Shown here in pieces: positions 19,876 through 30,730 of a DNA stretch of 41,438 nucleotides. Position 1 is the stretch's first letter. Each line of letters begins with the position of its first letter. The stretch is from NCBI GenBank assembly GCA_009746045.1, contig RPFO01001569.1, positions 1 through 41,438 on the forward strand, given 5' to 3'. The notes beneath the pieces were generated by a model that saw only the letters and a program-made list of their open reading frames with translations, searched no databases and was not told where the DNA came from. The translations under genes and the position numbers were made by a program. The stretch is from Mesostigma viride (Eukaryota > Streptophyta > Mesostigmatophyceae > Mesostigmatales > Mesostigmataceae).

Positions 19876-21605
19876 TTAACTCGTCGTCTGTCCCTGGTCC
19901 TCTACGGAGGACTGAGTTGAACTCAGTCCTCTCTAGAGGACCGAGTTTTTGGGTTTCGTAGAAAATTCGCCCCGGTCATAATGTTTGTCAAAAAAATTCT
20001 CTCAAAATTTATTCAAATACTACGTGAAAAGATCTTTCTTGGACATATTTTTGGGATTTTTTTTGGATTTGGTATGAGCGGCTAAATGTACGGTCAAAGT
20101 ACAGGTGGTAAGGGTACTTTTCCACGTGAAACGCGAGTTCCGGAAATGCACGACCTAGCCATGGCGGCTCGCGCCCATGCATGCAGTTTACGTTTGCGGA
20201 CGAGTTAGCTGTCCAAACTCAGGAAATAGATTTAACATGCCCTAAAGATGATAAAAATCAATTTTTAGCTCGCGGGGATGCGATTTACCCGGTGTCGGCA
20301 TTGTTCTTGCTGGAAAAAACTGCGATAAGGCAGGTCGACGGAATTGATGACTGCGCTTGCTTTGCGGCGCAATTTCAATGGCTGATAGGTTTCTTTCTAC
20401 ATTTTAACATGCATTGTATTAGAGTAAATTGAGTGACAGTGTAGATTTGATGATTTCGACCATTCTGTCACGTCATGGTCTATGTGCCGCAAAGTGCCAC
20501 TTTTGCGGGCACCGCCTGGGCCAAGGTAACGCCAGCCGTGCCAGGTAAAGCCGGATAATCGTTGCCTCTTCGTTTCTTGATGTTCGTACATGAGTTTAAG
20601 CTTGCGAGGCGTTGTCAGGTTCAAGTCTTGATGCTCTTTCTTGACCGTTGCCTGCCCCTCTCTAAAACCCCCTTTTCAGATGATGTTAGCTGGCATTTGC
20701 CTTAACCCAGAGTAGTTGTGCAGGGTTTTAGGAGCTGTGCAGGTTTAAACACCTTCATAGATGTTAGTTATTCTTTTGCTACGTTCATACTGCATGATTG
20801 TGTGGCCACGGGCTGCGTCAAGGGTGCATTCAAGCTTTTACGGGTGAGTGAAAAGTCTTGGTGACAAACCACTGCCATCATGTGCCAGCAACTATGTTGG
20901 CCACATCATGGCAAGGCAAACCAGTTATAGCCATATCTATTGTTGTTAGAAACAATGGAAATATGCTTAACCTACCCATTATATTGGTGGTTGACACTCA
21001 TAACATAACCCTTTGTTGGTAGGTATCCAAGCCCATTCCCTACATGCATGCATAGGCTCTCACTACATGATAAGGTATGATATACCTGAAGTATGACGAT
21101 GCAAGTGTGTTGTCCTGTAATGCTTGAAGGGAAATGAGTTGATTGGGATGGTTGGTGGCCACGGTGGTGTGTAGTATGACCGCACTTACATGCTAGCAAA
21201 GTTAGCAAAAGCCCCATTCCTCTCCTGAGGACTGAGAGTTTTTTAATTGTTTCAGGCAGTTGCAGTGGCCAAATCGAGCCCAGTTTTTTGCCACGTTTCA
21301 AGAACTATATTGTTTACATGCCTATATTTTTTCTTCATGCACCAGGATTTGATTGAATTTTTCCCACTTGTTCTTATCCCGAAAAAATGCAAATTCGCGA
21401 GGGGTGCCCAACGTCCGTGTAATTTTCAGGTGTTCGGGTCAAGTTTTCACATATGCAGTATTTTTGCCAACAAAATGACATCTAGTACACCCCCGATCCA
21501 CATCAAAACATTTGGGATGGACCCCCCACCTAGTCGCTACACGCGGTTGAAAATTGTCAACTCAGTCCTCCTGTGAGGACTGAGTTGGGACAGACGACGA
21601 GTTAA
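19876..21605 (+). mobile_element. TTAA element, copy A (1722 bp plus TTAA duplications)
   Basis: Bounded by TTAA at 19876-19879 and 21602-21605. The ends are inverse: CTCGTCGTCTGTCCC at the left and GGGACAGACGACGAG at the right. Inside each end are hairpins made of CAACTCAGTCCTC and GAGGACTGAGTTG. TTAA duplication is the signature of piggyBac-type transposition, although no transposase is encoded. It is nearly identical to copy B. It interrupts host repeat H1, whose empty form (ATGAGTTAAAAACTCACCC, read on the minus strand) is present near 26306. Small frames of 75-83 codons in it change mainly at amino-acid-altering positions between copies, so they are probably not genes. Confidence 0.88.
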
Positions 21606-22535
21606 AAACTCACCCCCGGACCAGAATCAGACCGGGGATCGTCGCCGCGCCTGGTTGCGAGCTACTCCAAGCAGGCCGTGGACTGCCCTAGCGGCGTATG
21701 CAGACGGGAAGTCTGCGTAACCAGCGTAAACCAGACTCCAGCATGCCGTAAGTACAGGTAAAAGCTGTTAAAACCCCATGCCAGAGACAGCTGCTGACAA
21801 AGTTACAGACTTACAGTGCAGCGGGCACCCCCGGCAGCCATAGCGGGAACGATAGTCCGGCCATTGACGGGGGCGGCATGGATGTTTATTAAACGTAGAT
21901 TGAAGTTTCCATTTTGCTATAAGAGTACGTACAAGGTAGCGTTACCTGCAATCCAATAAATGAGGCATTGTAGCGTGGATTTTCTCGATCCAGAGCTTTA
22001 CCGTGTTTGTCGTAGTGGCAGAATGTTCCAATGCAGTACATCAAGTGACGCCATTACTATCGATGTTCCTTTGCATTGCTGCATCTGCCAATTGTTTTTC
22101 ACTTAAAAGATTGATATTGCCTTGTTATGTCGCCAGGTAGACCGATATCCAAGCGAGTTACGGGCGACTTTGCTCGCGATCATAAACTGATGTCGAGTGA
22201 TTTATCTAGTACCAAATCCGAAAGGCTTGCATCACTCCCCGGACAGGAGAACTTTTGCGGATGACTGTAGGTGTAAGTTGGCGATGCCATGGTAACCGGA
22301 GACGTCCGTCCTATAGTCAGCAAAATTGGTGCGAGAGGTCCCCAGTTCGATTCCGGTCGGATTCATTTGCAGATCGCGTTTTCCGCGTTTTCCGCGGCCC
22401 GGCACTGAACGCAAATGGTTTTCACCTTTGCGGCGTGCCAAATCAGAATAAATGTAGGAGCACGCATTAATTAAACCGGACTTGCTTTGGGTCAGGTCCC
22501 GATGGTGCGTTGTCGAGCGAGAGCCCACCAAGCAG
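21606..22535 (+). repeat. Host repeat H1, copy 1
   Basis: Inverted relative to 25487-26310. Shared landmarks include CACCCCCGGACC, GCCTGGTTGCGAGCTACTCC, TACAGGTAAAAGCTGTTAA and the far end ACCGGACTTGCTTTGGGTCA. Copy 1 contains an extra segment around 22190-22440 not found in copy 2. It carries TTAA element A at its left end. No convincing gene; the type of element is unknown. Confidence 0.75.
22285..22400 (+). repeat. Possible tRNA-derived SINE fragment in H1 copy 1
   Basis: TATAGTCAGCAAAATTGG resembles an A box, and CCAGTTCGATTCCGG contains a near-consensus Pol III B box (GTTCGATTCC). Spacing between them is shorter than in a functional tRNA, so this would be a degenerate tRNA-like head. 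It lies in the segment that is absent from H1 copy 2, as expected for an insertion. Confidence 0.4.
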
Positions 22536-22539
22536 GCGT

Positions 22540-23189
22540 GCTTATTTTTTATAATTATTATGATCATGAACTTGCCTTATTGCCAGCATGTGTTCAGCTA
22601 GACTGTTGCCACTTTTGGTGCCGTGATGCTACAGTCATACCGTTGGCAGCCATTTTCCGTTTTCCTCAAGCGCTGGAATGCACAACTTCTCCATACTTAT
22701 CCCGCCCGGCATGTCAGTGACCGTTCCCCAGGTATAGAAAACTTCATGGCTTATTCATACTTGCTGGTTTGGGGCAGCGTATTTGCTTCTATCACCAGCA
22801 GCGCTTCACCTGACACTTTCGTTTGACTGCAGAGCCCCAGCGTGATGCCTTGGCGTTGGCGGTGGTCCTCAAGCGCGTACTGTCACACACACATGCACAC
22901 ACACACACATACACACACACACACACACACCACCACCAGCAGCAGCAACAAAAACAACCAAAACTAAGAAGGAAAAGAGGGAACACATACGCACATACAC
23001 GAAGGGGCTAAAATAAAAAGTAAGGAGTATACATTACAGAGGGAAAAAGAAAAAGGAAAAGGAAAGAAAGAAAAAAGAAAAGATAAATTTAACGTAAATG
23101 GTAGTCATACGAACAATAATAAATAAAGACAAAGTAAAGAGTAATAATTATAACAAAAACCAAAATGGAATAAAGAATGCACGGAGATG
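22540..23189. other. Spacer with (CA)n and A-rich tracts
   Basis: A (CA)n microsatellite at about 22886-22931 runs into CACCACCAGCAGCAGCAAC. A purine/A-rich tract follows (23005-23190). No gene recognised. Confidence 0.6.
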
Positions 23190-23472
23190 GAATTAATTAA
23201 TTAATTAATTAATTAATTGATTGATTAATTAATTAATTAGACTCGTGCTCCCGTTGGGGCCGGAGTCACGGAGCATTAACCCCGATGGATGGATGGGTGG
23301 GTGCAAACAGTCCTACCGGTCTAAGGTATCTACATCAGCCACCTACGACATCTATCTAACAGCATTACTAAGTACAACATCTATCTATACAGCATCACGC
23401 TGCCCTAGGGGAGCTGACTGGCGTGCCTCCCGCGGGTTTGCACACGCGGGCGCTTCCCCACAGGATGGAAAG
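23190..23472 (-). repeat. SINE-like repeat S, copy 1 (uninterrupted)
   Basis: On the minus strand it begins GTGGGGAAGCGCCCGCG with a CCCGCG/CGCGGG hairpin and ends in GAGCACGAGTCTAATTAATT. The tail repeats TTAA. Length of about 280 bp, lack of coding sequence and a simple-repeat tail are typical of non-autonomous retroposons. The TTAA at 23276-23279 (GAGCATTAACCCC) is the empty counterpart of the site where TTAA element B sits in copy 2. Confidence 0.65.
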
Positions 23473-24590
23473 CATGGAGAGGGAAAATAATGTGTAGCCT
23501 TGTTTTGTTTAAGTGGTGTGTCTCACATAAGTCACGTGAACAAAATGGAACTAAGATTACGTGCACCATCTGCGAGCATAGTTGTCTCACTTCATATGCA
23601 CAGCTATGATGGGTACTCTTGATACATGCTTCACAAGGGCAATGCATGTAGTGGATCTCTACCGGAACTGGCGGGGGGGGAGAATCAGGCATACAGGCAA
23701 TGAGGACTTCTCCATGGGATATGCAGATGGTATGTCGCAGTATTACTATGTTCTTGGGACATCAACTACAACAATAAAAAGTACAACAGTAAAACAGCCT
23801 AGCATTTGGGTGTGCACTTGGTTGTCTTGAAGAAGATGTCTTGAAGAAGATATCTTGAAGAAGTTGTATACAGAGTAAGGGCGAGAAACCCACAGATACA
23901 TGGTGCATTATTCCAACAAAGTGAATTACATGGTCACACTTTAATGCAGCCAGCCAGTTCAGGATTGAGGTAGGCAGCACATGTGACTTTTATATGCTGG
24001 CCGTCAGGCTAGCTAGTTATTGGCGCGCAGCACCATCAGCTCAGCTCTGGCCAAGGTAATGGAAACACAGAACATCACTTGTGAACCGAATGTAGCACAG
24101 ACATGGCTGTTCACATCAGCAACGTGAGAGATGCACATGATGCCTGCAAGAATTAGCCATCAAGCCACCGACATGCCAACGCAAGCCAGCAAACATGCAG
24201 CAAGCACAGCAAACACCTACCACAGTGATGATATCACACCCCCAATCTGCCAATCCCTAGATAGTAGATACCTAGCTGAGGCTGCGGGTGGGGCCTGCTC
24301 AGGTGTTCAAAGGCTAGGGTTGGATTCGGAAAATGTTGGGTGGTTACCTGCCAAAAATCGCCCCACATTCTGTACAGCACTTGAGTGCTCCGTGACCTCT
24401 TAACAGAGGCTTAGGTTCCATCAATAACTTGCGCCAGCAAGGCAAACAATCAAAGACAGCCACCAATGCAAGCAATACAGCTATGCAAATAAAACCCAGA
24501 AAAACAAGTAGGCACAAGTCAGCGATGCAAGCCGCTTAGTCAGTCTTAATGCATGCAATGACCTCCTTGTGGCGACAACAAAGGCAGTCA
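23473..24590. other. Spacer, no gene recognised
   Basis: Contains a short tandem of TCTTGAAGAAGAT-type units at 23824-23863. Several frames of 70-95 codons lack motifs. Confidence 0.45.
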
Positions 24591-25420
24591 TGGCAGTCAT
24601 GACAGCCATGACAGCCAAGACAGCAAGGACAGCCATGAAAGCTGAAAGCCATGACAGCAAGGACAGCCAAGACAGCACAAGGACAGCCGCAATGGCCATG
24701 ACAGCCATGACAGCCATGACAGCCATGACAGCCATGACAGCCATGACAGCCACGACAGCCACGACAGCCACGACAGCCATGACATCCATGACATCCATGA
24801 CATCCATGACATCCATGACATCCATGACGGCCATGACGGCCATGACGGCCATGACGGCCATGACAGCCATGACGGCCATGACGGCCATGACGGCCATGAC
24901 GGCCATGACGGCCATGACGGCCATGACGGCCATGACGGCCATGACGGCCATGACGGGCATGACGGGCATGACGGCCATGACGGCCATGACGGCCATGACG
25001 GCCATGACGGCCATGACGGCCATGACGGCCATGACGGCCATGACGGCCATGACGGCCATGACGGCCATGACGGCCATGACGGCCATGACGGCCATGACGG
25101 CCATGACGGCCATGACGGCCATGACGGCCATGACGGCCATGACGGCCATGACGGCCATGACGGCCATGACGGCCATGACGGCCATGACGGCCATGACGGC
25201 CATGACGGCCATGACGGCCATGACGGCCATGACGGCCATGACGGCCATGACGGCCATGACGGCCATGACGGCCATGACAGCCATGACAGCCATGACAGCC
25301 ATGACAGCCATGACAGCCATGACAGCCATGACAGCCATGACAGCCATGACAGCCATGAAAGCCATGACAGCAAGGACAGCCAAGACAGCACAAGGACAGC
25401 CGCAATGGCCATGGCGGCAA
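24590..25420. repeat. 9-bp minisatellite (CATGACGGC)n with zoned variants
   Basis: The core is CATGACGGC (about 24820-25275), flanked by zones of CATGACAGC on both sides, with a block of five CATGACATC units near 24779-24823 and two CATGACGGG units near 24949-24966. A 45-bp non-canonical segment (GACAGCAAGGACAGCCAAGA... to GCAATGGCCATG) is present at both edges, near 24655 and 25366. Because 9 is divisible by 3, long frames remain open on both strands (MTA, MAV, HGR, WPS repeats), so openness is not evidence of coding. Confidence 0.93.
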
Positions 25421-25486
25421 TGACTGCCCAGGAGCGAACAGTAACATCATCAACACAAGTATGCAGCCATAACCAACACTAACGCG

Positions 25487-26310
25487 TGCTTGATGGGCTC
25501 TCGCTCACCAACGCACCATCGGGACCTGACCCAAAGCAAGTCCGGTTTTACGCGCGCTCCTACATTCATCGACCAACGATGGACAACGCGGAAGAGTCAA
25601 GACAGCTCGCAGGAAAGAAAATAACACCAGCAACCCCGCTCGCCAGTTGCATGTTACAACTGTTGCCAGCGACCCCGCTCGCCAGTTGCATCTTACACTT
25701 GTTTATGGCGAGCAGAGTCGCCCGTAAGTAACCTGGATATCGGTCCGCCTGGCGAAATAACAAGGCAATATCAATCTTTTAAGTGAAAATGAATTGGCAG
25801 ATGCAGCAATGCGAAGGAACAATCGATAGTAATGGCGTCACTTGATCTACTGCATCGGAACATTCTGCCACGACAAACACGGTAAAGCTCTGGAGAACAT
25901 CCACGCTACAATGCCTCATTTATTGGATTCCAGGTGACGCTACCTTGTCATACTCTTAGCAACAAGATATGGAAGCGTCAATCTACGTTTAATAAACATC
26001 CTTGCCGCCCCCGTTAATTTCCGGAATATCCTTCCCGCTATGGCTGCCGGGGGTGCCCGCTGCACTGTAACTTGTCAGCAGCTGTCTCTGGCATTGGGTT
26101 TTAACAGCTTTTACCTGTACTTACGGCATGGCTACATTCGTACACCTACCGACGTGAGTTGAGGCTCGAGTCTGGTTTACGCTGGTTACGCAGACTTCCC
26201 GTCTGGATACGCCGCAAGGGCAGTCCACGGCATTCTTGGAGTAGCTCGCAACCAGGCGCGGCGGCGATCCCCGGTCTGATGGTCCGGGGGTGAGTTTTTA
26301 ACTCATGAGT
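25487..26310 (-). repeat. Host repeat H1, copy 2, with empty TTAA site
   Basis: Inverted homolog of 21606-22535. At its right end, GTGAGTTTTTAACTCATGAGT (26301-26320) is the uninterrupted version of the sequence split by TTAA element A. It contains its own difference: a CCGCTCGCCAGTTGCAT unit duplicated near 25640 and 25675. Confidence 0.75.
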
Positions 26311-26448
26311 CAGGGCATGAGTGAAAAAAATATTCTCCGCGATCTACGACAATAGCCCAGGGGGGTGGAAAAAAACAAGAAAATTTCGGGGAAATGGGTA
26401 TATTTATTAGCCAGTTATGGACCAAAGAGGTGAGAGGGGAAATTAGTA

Positions 26449-26913
26449 TCAGCGAATCCTAATGAAGGTGGGCACACACACGTGTGGCGGTGACAGGTGA
26501 AAGGCTAATAGGGCGCCGGCGTTATTAGACCAGGGAAGCCATTGGACCTGAGTAATGTCGCCATGAGGCATACTGGTGAATACCTGATTACGGCCCAGTA
26601 GATCATGAAAAAGCTGGAGCGGGCTGGGCTTGTCGTTATTGGGCCCTGGGTCCCACACCCTGTGTTGTTCCTGAGCTAACAGCCAGTAGCGGCGCATAGC
26701 CGCATTCCATAGGTATATAAAGCGCCGGACTACGCCGCCGCGGGTATACTCCTCGCGGACCTTAAAGACTGTCTCGTTGCGTATGGTCCAGATCGCGTAT
26801 AGCATAGTAGTGCGCAGCCATATCCATTCTGCTTGAAAAACAAGAAAATTGACATCATGCTGGATTCGAGCCGTAGATCTCGCGAAAACAAGCATGTTTG
26901 CCACTAGTCGCAA
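26449..26913 (-). pseudogene. LINE-B family RT C-terminal fragment, copy 2
   Basis: An open frame of about 150 codons ending in a stop. MLYAIWTIRNETVFK is the zf-RVT-adjacent block (compare the LWxIWxxRN pattern of plant LINEs). RFIYLWNAAMRRYWLLAQEQ, DKPSPLQLFHDLLGRNQVF and VQWLPWSNN follow. It aligns with the piece at 16862-17128 throughout. No RT domain is found upstream, so this is a 5'-truncated or decayed copy, unlikely to be functional. Confidence 0.65.
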
Positions 26914-27535
26914 CCCCAGGGGGTCTCTAGGTTAGAAGTTACAGAGCCTCAAAAACGGTTAACTTAAAGGGTAGGTAGGTAGGGTGCCGGGCCGAAATGG
27001 GTTTTTTACAACAAAACACCTGGATTTTATGCTAACTCACTGTATGGTCGGAATTTGGAGATGGTCTGACGGACAAACCAATAGAACTTGGCGAGCTGAA
27101 CCCAAATCCGAGGTCAGAACTTTCACAGCTATCTTTTACTTAAGTGTAGGCCTTGTATGGTGGCGGGTCCGCCACAGGCAGCCTAGCGTCCAGAGTCTGC
27201 CACGTGTTAGCAACCTAGCCACATGCTTCCTCTTGCATCGCGGCCAGCCTCAGTTGCAAAGCAGCCACAGCCGGCATACAAGGACCTAATTGCCGGGTCC
27301 GCCGCGGTGAGGGAATAACCGGCTTCCACGAACTTGTGAGAGGTTGGCAACCATCGGAGAAGCGACGTACACTATTTTCCGGAATCCACATATATCTGGC
27401 CTGAGACGGTGAACATGGGGCCCAGGTGGTGTTGTCTGTCTCCAAAGACCTCTTCAAATAGTCTGAGATATATGAACAAGGCATGGCAGTACGATAGCCC
27501 ATACCTTGTGAGATGGGTTGCGTCCTTGACTCGTT
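26914..27535. other. Spacer upstream of gene X
   Basis: A minus-strand frame at 27215-27502 (95 codons) has no recognised motif. The gene X promoter would lie here, but I see no clear TATA box or initiator. Confidence 0.4.
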
Positions 27536-27904
27536 ATGGCTAAGGAAAAGGGAAAAGGGAATTTGACAGATGGGCCAAACGGTGATGAGGCGGATATTAG
27601 AAAGCTAGCATTTTCACGTCAATGCCCGCATTGCCTGAAATCCATATCGTCTCCCATTTCCCTTCCTCATCTTGAATCGGCGTTCACCAAGCACCAGAAT
27701 TCTAAAGAGTGTGTGAAAGCCAAGGCCCAGAAGGAATTCGATGCCGACAAAAGGAAGCATCAGGACTACACTGCTGCATGGCGCTTTCTTCAATCTATTT
27801 GCCAAGAAGCCACGGCAAGAGGGCGTTTCGCCCCCGCATTTTCCAGGTGCATTGCACGAGGGTGCACCGGATCCATCAAATGCGAGCACTGTTGGAAGTC
27901 TTGA
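27536..27904 (+). CDS. Gene X, N-terminal zinc-finger piece
   Basis: Met at 27536 is a plausible start: a Lys-rich leader, then CPHC (about residues 31-34) followed by LPHLESAFTKHQNSKEC, a C2H2/C2HC-like zinc finger, and a helix-forming KAQKEFDADKRKH stretch. Zinc fingers at the N-terminus often give DNA binding in transposases and regulators. After about residue 90 the sequence overlaps the next, better frame, so an indel or an unrecognised intron probably joins them around 27780-27850. The remaining C-terminus in this frame is likely a shadow. Confidence 0.55.
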   Translation: MAKEKGKGNLTDGPNGDEADIRKLAFSRQCPHCLKSISSPISLPHLESAFTKHQNSKECVKAKAQKEFDADKRKHQDYTAAWRFLQSICQEATARGRFAPAFSRCIARGCTGSIKCEHCWKS

Positions 27905-28291
27905 TCCTCCCCAGGCACCTGCGGATCGGGTACCCAGCCCTTTATCCGGTTTCATTGCTGGAGATGCTGCATGTGTATCTGTGTCTTCAGAGGAAGCACC
28001 GGACCACCTGGGAGATGATGAGCTTGTGAGCAGTCCCCTGATCGACCGCCACGAGTCATTGCCCGTGGCACCTGCTTCCCAACCACGGCCATGTGCTGGT
28101 TTCATGATGGATGTACCTGATCCTCTCTTGGCCATCGCTTTCCAGGAGCTGGAGCCGAATGGCTCGTTTATCTTCAAGGGGGCGTTCTTCTCATCATCTT
28201 GTGAAGGCGTCCTTGCAGATTGTGGAGGGGGCACTTGCGATCGCTGCGCAGAGTTGCAATACAATGGCAAGCTGAAGCTCCTTGAGGCCAG
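27741..28291 (+). CDS. Gene X, exon with acidic linker and CDRCAEL motif
   Basis: Continuation of gene X in another frame. An acidic, Pro/Ser-rich linker (SSEEAPDHLGDDELVSSP) leads to LLAIAFQELEPNGSF and then CGGGTCDRCAELQYNGKLKL, a Cys-pair motif followed by a helical segment. The exon ends ...GCCAG at a strong 5' splice site (GGTATGA). Its partial last codon (AG) completes with the G after the 3' splice site, preserving frame. The Met at 27741 is probably internal. Confidence 0.55.
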
Positions 28292-28464
28292 GTATGAACT
28301 AGACCGATGCTAATTGGTGCGATAATATCATGAGATAGAACATGCCATTTCTTTAAACCATGTCTTATAATCCTTCCTGTTATGTGTTGTCATAATGATG
28401 AAAGACTCCTTTTGACTTTTTGCCCCATGGTGTTTACTTTTATTATTGACTATGTCACATGCAG
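28292..28464 (+). other. Gene X intron, 173 bp, GT-AG
   Basis: Starts GTATGAAC and ends CACATGCAG, with T-rich sequence in the second half and a CTAAT branch-like word near 28310. Splicing joins EAR to GRLAAND in frame. Stops occur in the intron in the exon frame, so splicing would be needed. Confidence 0.65.
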
Positions 28465-28573
28465 GGGTCGACTGGCAGCCAACGATCCCGCCTTGCAGAG
28501 GGTCAACTACAAGTTTCTCTCAGTTCGACAACTGCGGGAGAGACTGGAAGAGCTGGCTAGACCGAGGAATTAA
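28465..28573 (+). CDS. Gene X, next exon, cut off by repeat S
   Basis: Encodes GRLAANDPALQRVNYKFLSV and a helical RQLRERLEELARPR. The frame then hits the stop inside the TTAA-type tail of repeat S. In the protein family I recall, a coiled coil continues here, so the stop is imposed by the insertion. Confidence 0.55.
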
Positions 28574-30535
28574 TTAATTAATTAATTAGACTCGTGCTCC
28601 CGTTGGGGAGTCACGGAGCATTAACTCGTCGTCTGTCCCAACTCAGTCCTCACAGGAGGACTGAGTTGACAATTTTCAACCGCGTGTAGCGACTAGGTGG
28701 GGGGTCCATCCCAAATGTTTTGATGTGGATCTGGGGTGTACTAGATATCATTTTGTTGGCAAAAATACTGCATATGTGAAAACTTGACCCGAACACCTGA
28801 AAATTACACGGACGTTGGGCGCCCCTCGCGAATTTGCATTTTTCGGGATAAGAACGAGTGGGAAAAATTCAATCAAATCCTGGTGCATGAAGAAAAAATA
28901 TAGGCATGTAAACAACATAGTTCTTGAAGCGTGGCAAAAAACTGGGCTCCATTTGGCCACTGCAACTGCCTGAAACAATTAAAAAACTCTCAGTCCTCAG
29001 GAGAGGAATGGGGCTTTTGCTAACTTTGCTAGCATGTAAGTGCGGTCATACTACATCACCGTGGCCACCAACCATCCCAATCAACTCATTTCCCTTCAAG
29101 CATTACAGGACAACACACTTGCATCATCATACTTCAGGTATATCATGCCTTATCATGTAGTGAGAGCCTATGCATGCATGTAGGGAATGGGCTTGGATAC
29201 CTACCAACAAAGGGTTATGTTATAAGTGTCAACCACCAATATAATGGGTAGGTTAAGCATATTTCCATTGTTTCAAACAACAATAGATATGGCTATAACT
29301 GTTTTGCCTTGCCATGATGTGGCCAACATAGTTGCTGGCACATGATGGCAGTGGTTTGTCACCAAGACTTTTCACTCACCCGTAAAAGCTTGAATGCACC
29401 CTTGACGCAGCCCGTGGCCACACAATCATGCAGTATGAACGTAGCAAAAGAATAACTAACATCTATGAAGGTGTTTAAACCTGCACAGCTCCTAAAACCC
29501 TGCACAACTACACTGGGTTAAGGCAAATGCCTGCTAACATCATCTGAAAAGGGGGTTTTAGAGAGGGGCAGGCAACGGTCAAGAAAGAGCATCAAGACTT
29601 GAACCTGACAACGCCTCGCAAGCTTAAACTCATGTACGAACATCAAGGAACGAAGAGGCAACGATTATCCGGCTTTACCTGGCACGGCTGGCGTTACCTT
29701 GGCCCAGGCGGTGCCCGCAAAAGTGGCACTTTGCGGCACATAGACCATGACGTGACAGAATGGTCGAGATCATCAAATCTATACTGTCACTCAATATATT
29801 CTAATGCAACTCATGTTAACATGTAGAAAGAAACCTATCAGCCATTGAAATTGCGCCGGAAAGCAAGCGCAGTAATCAATTCCGTCGACCTGCCTTATCG
29901 CAGTTTTTTCCAGCAAGAACAGTGCCGACACCGGGTAAATCGCATCCCCGCGAGCTAAAAATTGATTTATATCATCTTTAGGGCATGTTAAATCTATTTA
30001 CTGAGTTTGGACGGCTAACTCGTCCGCAAACGTAAACTGCATGCATGGGCGCGAGCCGCCATGGCTAGGTCGTGCATTTCCGGAACTCGCGTTTCACGTG
30101 GAAAAGTACCCTTACCACCTGTACTTTGACCGTACAGTTAGCCGCGCATACCAAATCCAAAAAAATCCCAAAAATATGTCCAAGAAAGATCTTTTCACGT
30201 AGTATTTGAATAAATTTTGAGAGAATTTTTTTGTCAAACATTCTGACCGGGGCGAATTTTCTACGAAACCCAAAAACTCGGTCCTCTAGAGAGGACTGAG
30301 TTCAACTCAGTCCTCCGTAGAGGACCAGGGACAGACGACGAGTTAACCCCGATGGATGGATGGATGGATGGGTGCAAACATTCCTACCGGTCTAATCTAT
30401 CAGTACATTGGCTACGTACTACATCTATCTAACAGCATTCTAATGACAACATCTATCTAGGCAGCCGCACGCTGCCCGAGGGGGAGCTATCTGGCGTGCC
30501 TCCCGCGGGATTGCACACGCGGGCGCTTCCCCACT
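28565..30535 (-). repeat. SINE-like repeat S, copy 2, split by TTAA element B
   Basis: Tail and adjacent body at 28565-28624, remainder at 30343-30535. It matches copy 1 on both sides (GAGTCACGGAGCATTAAC; GATGGATGGATGGGTGCAAA; GTGCCTCCCGCGGG and CGCGGGCGCTTCCCCAC). The insertion lies inside gene X, immediately after the RERLEELARPR codons. Confidence 0.65.
28621..30346 (-). mobile_element. TTAA element, copy B (1718 bp plus TTAA duplications)
   Basis: TTAA at 28621-28624 and 30343-30346 flank a near-identical, inverted version of copy A. Same termini (CTCGTCGTCTGTCCC and inverse) and the same subterminal hairpins. The 83-codon frame of copy A has a stop here (CAG to TAA context), arguing against coding. 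Copy 1 of repeat S provides the empty site. Confidence 0.88.
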
Positions 30536-30730
30536 GGGGGGGGCTCATTGTCCTCTATGACCTGGGCCCACTAATTGGCCTTGTCCATCATCTTCTTCCA
30601 AATCACGGAGAGGCCCCCCATGTCCTCTACTAGCTGTTCCTTGAAGGTGCGGGCCTTGCCAGACAGAGGAAGGAGTGGAAGCTTGCGGATCTCAATGTAG
30701 TCCAGGCGGGTTGCGGTCATGTCAAAGCAG
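30536..30730. other. Junction between repeat S and the next gene X exon
   Basis: No clear gene X frame; the exon frame has a stop at 30698-30700. A minus-strand frame (30571-30771) reads plausibly (KARTFKEQLVEDMGGLSVIW) but matches nothing I know. AAAGCAG at 30724-30730 could be the 3' splice site of the exon that follows. Confidence 0.35.

Noticed and set aside
20181-20432. 83-codon frame in TTAA element A
   Set aside because: Copy B has a stop and several amino-acid changes in the same place, with no sign of synonymous bias.
20397-20624. 75-codon minus-strand frame open in both TTAA elements
   Set aside because: All the differences I noticed between copies change amino acids; openness is explained by near-identity of the copies.
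22285-22400. Functional tRNA gene
   Set aside because: A and B boxes are too close and no acceptor or anticodon stem can be paired; kept only as a possible SINE remnant.
24481-25456. Long open frames of about 300 codons on both strands (MAV, HGR, WPS, MTA repeats)
   Set aside because: They are automatic results of a 9-bp tandem repeat without stop triplets; several frames are open equally, so none is supported as a gene.
19500-30350. One large inverted duplication spanning 19.9-30.3 kb
   Set aside because: TTAA A and B sit in different host repeats, and the host repeats pair independently; the mirror look arises from separate insertions.
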